Below are positions 59,006 to 64,000 of a stretch of DNA of 64,000 nt, piece after piece; the first letter of the stretch is position 1; each line of letters starts with the position of its first letter. The notes beneath the pieces are model-generated. The model saw only the letters and a program-made list of their open reading frames with translations, was not told where the DNA came from and ran no database searches. This DNA comes from Triops longicaudatus (Eukaryota; Arthropoda; Branchiopoda; Notostraca; Triopsidae). Location of the stretch: the NCBI GenBank assembly GCA_022885665.1, contig JAGQDJ010000016.1:186001-250000 (forward strand), in the 5' to 3' direction. The translations under genes and the position numbers were made by a program.

Positions 59006-62000
59006 ATGACAGTTCTGAAAAATGAAACTAATAAATCTAATATTTCTCAACCATCTGATCCAGGTAAAAAGTTAACTTGTTTAATTATCAAACAAAACAA
59101 GCTATTTTGCAAATCAAAAGTGTCTTCCTGCTGTACAGAATCCTAACAAAATAAGTTTTTTTTTCTTTTTTTTTATACAAATCAAATTTCACTCTCAAGA
59201 AACGCAACTGACTCAAAGGAAGGTCAAAAAGGAACTAACTATTACAGGCTGGGTCCAGGTGATTTCATTCTAACCAACCATGAATCTTAGGATTCATTTT
59301 GGGCGGCTACGAAATTGACTGTTGGGTAATAACGAACGCCACAATATAGACATGAATGCAATAGCCACTTAAATTAAAATGTTAGGTCTAATTTAAACAA
59401 ACACCATGCATTTTTACAGAATACTCTCGATCAAAAACAGCCGCGAACTTCGAAACAGCCATTGATGCTGCCGGATACGGAAAATTCCATTACTTACTCT
59501 TACTCGTGTGCGGTTTCGCCTTCAGTTGTTTCCCGACGGAAGTGCTTAGCATCTCATTTCTACTGCCAGCAGCAGAATGTGACTTGGAACTAACTTCTGA
59601 AGACAAAGGATGGATGTCCTCTATTACGTTTGTCGGAATGATGGTTGGCAGTTATATCTGGGGCTCGCTGGGCGACTCGTTAGGTCGCAAGAAAATTATC
59701 ATCATAGCCCTTACTATGGATGGTCTGTTTACAATATTTGCCAGCTTGTCGCAAACATTTGGTGCATTTATAATTCTAAAATTCTTCGCTGGCATTGGGT
59801 AATCCTGAGTGCAAATCCGAGTTCTGAGGCCCGACCATTCAAAACTAACTAAACCTGTTTCATTCCATTAGTCTCAGCGGAGTTTTGGTGATATTCCCAT
59901 ATTTCGCAGAATTTCAACCAAGTAAAAGAAGAGGCGGTATGGTTAGTCTACTGGACGCTTTCTACATCGAAGGCAACGTAGTCATGACAAGTATGCATTA
60001 ACATTTTTTTTGTCTAAAAAAATATCCAAAATAGATTTTAAAAATTTAAAAGAAAATTCGAAAGATTTTTTGGAACGCAGTGAACATTGCAACTAATTTC
60101 CTGGGAAATACGCAGGTTTAGCATGGTTAATAATCCCACAAAGTTGGGAATGGGGGAATAATTCGTTCCGGTACGATTCTTGGCAGTTTTTCACCACAAT
60201 CTGCGGATCAATATCGCTCTTGGCTGCCTTTCTTTTAACTTTTGGACCTGAATCTCCCAAGTACCTTTTGGAGAAAGGACGCCATGAGGAAGCTTTAACG
60301 ACATTTCGCAGCATTTACGTATGGAATACACACCAAGACCCGTTAAGTTACCCGGTAAGCTATTAAAAAGTCCCCGGCCTGTCGCAATCAACATGGGCTT
60401 CACTTTTAGTTCACAGAATTCACGACTGATGCTAGCGATCCAGAAAATGGCAGCAGTGCGGCCCCTGACTTACGTAATTCCCAGTTATCTTGGTTAGGTC
60501 GCATGAAAGTCACTTTACGTAACGTGAAAGAACAATCAGTCACTTTATTCTCCACCCAGTTGGTGCGCAATACTGTTATCATGATCCTGCTACAATTTAT
60601 TCTACAGTTTGCGTAAGTAGCACACAGTGTCCACAACGATTACTTCATTAAGGAATATGATAAGCCGTTTGCTTATCGTTACCTATTTTTAGAACGCTAC
60701 ATGTCCTTTTTAATGTGTATTTACTGACTGCTCTATTTCTATCTAAATACGTTTAATTTTTTATATGTTTCCCTATTCTTCGCTTATTTAAGTCTCTTTG
60801 TCTCCTAAACATTGACTTCATATTTATTGATTCCTTAAATTATCTGATTTACTTTTAAAAAATACTTTGTTATTATTTTTGCACTAATAATTTTGGTTCT
60901 TTCTAAACAGGAATTCCGGATTTTTATTATGGCTGCCAGAATTATTTAATCACATGAACGACTTCTTCGATTACGAAGAAAACGCGAACGCTACCACCGT
61001 TAGCGTTTGCGAAGCTTACAACTTCAAGCCCAGTAATGAGAGTTTCTTTCTACGGGGACTGGAATACGATTGCAATCCAACCACCGACTACAAAATCTAC
61101 ATTGACGCTTTAATAGTTGCTGTAATTCCACTACCGGGCAATTTTTGGACTTATATGCATACGGACAAGTTAGGTCGGAAGTTTTTCGTTGGTAAGCACA
61201 TTACTGCAGCTTCAGTCTTAAACTCGTTTACTAATTCCTACAACGAACTAGTACTTGGTATGGCTGCAGCGGGACTTTGCGCTTTACTCGTGTTGCTGAT
61301 GCAATCGCCCACGAGTGCATTAATTTTTGCCGCGCTTTTCAATTTCTTCGGCAATTTAGCTTTCAACGCTATCAACGTTCTCAGTACCGAGCTTTTCCCC
61401 ACTGTTGTCAGGTAATACGACAGAAACTAAAATGTCTAGAATAACTTCAATTAAATTTTCATCGTAGAATTTAGTTATTATTAGTTTCGTTTATAGAAAT
61501 GGGGCGGGACAGTTTTCTGATTTTTATTTTTCCCTTCGTGTGGAGACAAAACTGTAGCATGAAAATATGGTATCTTGGTGCTATAATGTCATAACTCTAA
61601 CACTGGTATTATAAGCTTCGAGAAAGCAAAAAAAAAAAAAAAAAAAAAAAACGCTAAACTACAATGAAAATTAAAGGGTCTTCCAAGTGTACAAACTGTC
61701 AGGGGAGGGCCTTTAGGGCTTAGAGGCGATACTAAACGTACGTTTGTTTTACTAGAAAGAATTTAAGAGCATTCTAACAAAAATGCCTGGTGAGGTTTAA
61801 TGTATGAAAACTTATCGGTGTAAACGAAGAAAGAAACGTTGTAGCACCATTCTAGTCCTCAGTCCTTTTCAGGTCTCTCTTCAAAGCTTATTAATAATAA
61901 GAGTTCGGTCATAATTCTTGTCACTGAAACGTAAATCTGAGCATATTTTGAAGTAGAAAGTTAACTGCTGGTGTCCTTTATTACGAACAGGTCAACTGCT

Positions 62001-62255
62001 ATTGCCATAACGTTCGTATCGGCGAGAATTGGGTCCATTTTGGGTACAGTACTATTCGGGGCGTTGATTGATCTAATTTGCGCCTTGCCTATTGCCTTAT
62101 TCGCATTTACGCTTGCAGGTAAAATATTTCTATTTGTCTTTAAATAAAAAAGTCGATTATTAGCTTACCTTTACCTATCTAACTAATCTTTTTCATTAGT
62201 CGGTGGTCTGCTCGCTTTATTCCTACCGAACACGGCCAAGATTCCTCTAACCTAA
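59006..62255 (+). CDS. SV2L-5: SV2-like transporter with two introns lost
   Basis: Nine exons: 59006-59063, 59420-59798, 59872-59990, 60116-60354, 60410-60612, 60911-61191, 61252-61411, 61991-62118, 62200-62255; 540 residues. The 379-base second exon is the exact fusion of what are exons 2, 3 and 4 in SV2L-1 to -4, so both introns around the helix-1 exon are gone without loss of coding sequence (DAAGYGKFHY and FVGMMVGSYIWG read through). Helix 1 reads SCFPTEVL..LPAAECD. The cytoplasmic 6-7 loop is about 10 residues longer than in the others (TDASDPENGSSAAPD). The 7-8 loop is the longest of all with paired Cys (VSVCEAYNF..EYDCNP). Last helix motif GGLLALFLPNT. AATAAA at 62454 ends the unit, convergent with SNX4. 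Confidence 0.93.
61495..61705. repeat. Interspersed repeat copy B
   Basis: Counterpart of the segment at 41940-42150: the same order of phrases, including TTCGTGTGGAGACAAAACTG and GGTCTTCCAAGTGT, interrupted here by a 24-base poly-A (61628-61651). Intronic in SV2L-5. Confidence 0.45.
61628..61651. repeat. Poly-A tract in SV2L-5 intron
   Basis: Run of 24 A inside the interspersed repeat copy. Confidence 0.85.
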
Positions 62256-62725
62256 GCCTGGGCGTTCGTATGCGCCACCGCGTTCGAAGTTCTTACTCAA
62301 TAGGAACTCACTTCTAAGAAGGAAGTAGTTCCACAACAAACACCGTATTATTCCTCCGTTCTCCCAGTGTCGAAAGTTCCGGGAAATTCTCATGCTATAC
62401 TGCCCTGTGCGGGACAAACTGGTGTTCAATTTCTGAATTTTGTTACACGTATTAATAAACCAAGTATTTTACAACTAACAGCTTTATAAAGAGGTAAAAA
62501 CGCATAACAGAAGATTGTATACAGATACGGGTGAAACAGGTATTCAAAGGTATACGCACCAATCATTATCTGGATGAACATCAGGAATGTAATATCTTTG
62601 CTACAGAGAGCGCAGGAATAAACGTAAGATCCATGAAGAGATAACACAGAAAACCAAAAAAGTTGCGTTAGACGTTCTTTGGTGACTTCATAAGGAACAT
62701 ATATGGGGCATATTTTTCAGAGTTT
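62256..62725. other. Convergent 3' region of SV2L-5 and SNX4
   Basis: Shared 3' flank of two converging genes with AATAAA for SV2L-5 at 62454-62459. No other coding content. Confidence 0.55.
62454..62459 (+). terminator. Polyadenylation signal of SV2L-5
   Basis: AATAAA about 200 bases past the stop codon. Confidence 0.55.
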
Positions 62726-63942
62726 TTACGCCATTTCATTGAGCGCTTCTTTGATGTGAGTCCACGTTTGTAAACCCTAGAACAAATCTTTTTGAAATAC
62801 CTCAATTTTTAATTGTAGAATAAATAGGAATAAAATTACTTTGGTACACACGCGAACTTGCGACAGAGCAAAGCTTGCCAACGTTTCCGTAAGGTCCGGA
62901 ATTTTCTGACGCTCAAAGTGTTCAATATCTTTCTCCGCTTGGGTTGTAAATTCACTGCAATTTTGTGAAGAATTTTTTGTTAAATAATTCTTAACTATGT
63001 TACGTTTTTTAGCTCAGTTTTCATTTTTAAGCATCTAATTGATGATGAGGAACGTGCTGCAACAAGTACAAGAAAACTTCTTACCCTAGTTTGCGAGAAG
63101 TCTCCTCCACCAGATGTTCAGCATTGGTAATTTGTTGACCTAAAGATTCTAGTTTAGCTTGGCGAGCTTCTTCGGATTCTGGTGCTCCCAAAAACTTGGA
63201 AACAAGAGAGGATTTCATAGCTAAACGTGACGTCATGCTTCCTTTACCTGCTCAGTGAACAAAAGTAAATGAGTCAAATTGAATAGGTAAATGAAAAATG
63301 AAACAAAAAAGTATATCGAAACCAATAAACTTAATAACATTAAAGAAACACGTTTCGCAAAAACAAAAAAAAAAAAAAAAAAATAGTAATAATATTTCTA
63401 ACATAAATTTCCAACGAGTTCTTACTTTGATCAAGCTTTTCTTTCTCGTTCGATTTTGAGCCGACGAGACTTTGGGCTTTTTCTACTTCAAGTTGCATCG
63501 CCCGGTGGCGTATACAAAGATCTTCCAACGCTCTTCCGAAATAAAGGTACTCTTTAAGTTGATCCGTGACTTGCTCTTCTTCTTCCAAATGCGCTTCAAT
63601 ATAAGAAGCATAGGAATCCATAAAGTGACCAACTTTCTACACAAGAAACAATTAGGATAGTTTTTCCTTATTGACGAGAAATCGCGAAGTGTACTTGTAA
63701 TCCGTCCCCCATTGACTTTTCAATTGCACTCCATTCGCTAAAAACACGTCCGTAGTTCGCGTGGAGCTTATGAAGACCGTAGAGTCGATCACATAAACGA
63801 ACTCGGAGCTTTAAAATGTTGCTCAGATTGCTTTGCATTTCTGAACTATAGCTTTTAATAGCTTCGAACTTACGGTCAGGTTTCTGAAGCCTTACGGCAA
63901 TACTTAAAGCCTTGATTTTAGCTTCAGCATTATGAAGGTACC
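62726..63942 (-). CDS. SNX4: Sorting nexin-4, C-terminal BAR part (runs off the window)
   Basis: SNX4 is a PX-BAR sorting nexin for endosome recycling and autophagy. The last five exons are in the window (63695-63942, 63426-63636, 63085-63247, 62840-62954, 62726-62776) and cover about 261 residues of the BAR coiled-coil region; the PX domain lies beyond the right edge. The C terminus decides identity: EARQAKLESLGQQITNAE, EKDIERFERQKIPDLTE and GLQTWTHIKEALNEM line up with human SNX4 EARIKVLEEQINEGE, ADIERFKEQKNRDLKE and GIQVWTNAKECFSKM. All junctions agree in phase. The first visible exon begins with an acceptor (TTACAG) at 63943-63948. Partial only because of the window edge. Confidence 0.9.
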
Positions 63943-64000
63943 CTGTAACAGAAAAGAAACACGTGTAAACGCAGTTTAAAGATAACACGATGTTAGTAAA

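Noticed and set aside
59217..59267. Possible additional exon between SV2L-5 exons 1 and 2
   Set aside because: Inclusion shifts the frame into the conserved FETAI region; skipping it keeps phase.
1..64000. tRNA, rRNA, CRISPR or autonomous transposon genes
   Set aside because: I looked for tRNA B-box-like phrases, repeat-spacer arrays and reverse-transcriptase or transposase motifs and found none that I could defend.

Overview
The window is animal nuclear DNA, AT-rich, with genes split by many GT-AG introns, some as short as about 50 bases. Gene content (calexcitin, a CCHamide-type neuropeptide, a tandem family of SV2-like transporters without the vertebrate pentapeptide loop) points to an arthropod. 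The CCHamide core ending in SCLGGH is, from memory, closer to chelicerate than insect forms, but I cannot fix the species. There is no prokaryotic, CRISPR or rRNA/tRNA content that I can support. All gene models below were built by hand from homology, splice signals and reading-frame phase; each complete model closes in frame from ATG to stop.

Left part (minus strand): the 3' part of an ANP32-type leucine-rich acidic nuclear phosphoprotein (11-1333), then a large synphilin-1 homologue of 11 coding exons (2356-16085) whose introns hold degenerate tandem repeats and homopolymer tracts. Middle: a cathepsin L-like protease (+, 17422-19112, TATA box), peroxin-2 (+, 19779-21207), a small CCHamide neuropeptide gene (-, 21671-22072, TATA box) and calexcitin (+, 29116-30317), probably with a distant non-coding first exon near 25.7-26.0 kb.

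Right part: five tandem same-strand SV2-like major-facilitator transporters (here SV2L-1 to SV2L-5; 32052-35471, 36121-44426, 45298-52650, 53296-56388, 59006-62255). SV2L-1 to -4 share ten introns at identical positions and phases; SV2L-5 has lost two of them. Each has its own TATA-like box and its own unrelated N-terminal exon. Their introns carry short non-autonomous transposon-like elements and one repeat shared between SV2L-2 and SV2L-5. The window ends inside sorting nexin-4 (-, 62726-63942 and beyond), convergent with SV2L-5.

The genes do not form one pathway. Two broad themes appear by inference only: neurosecretion (CCHamide, calexcitin, SV2-like proteins, synphilin-1) and housekeeping membrane biology (PEX2, SNX4). 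The least expected items are the CCHamide gene, which is easy to miss because its exons are 55, 36 and 185 bases, and the SV2-like array with stepwise divergence of a charged residue in helix 1.
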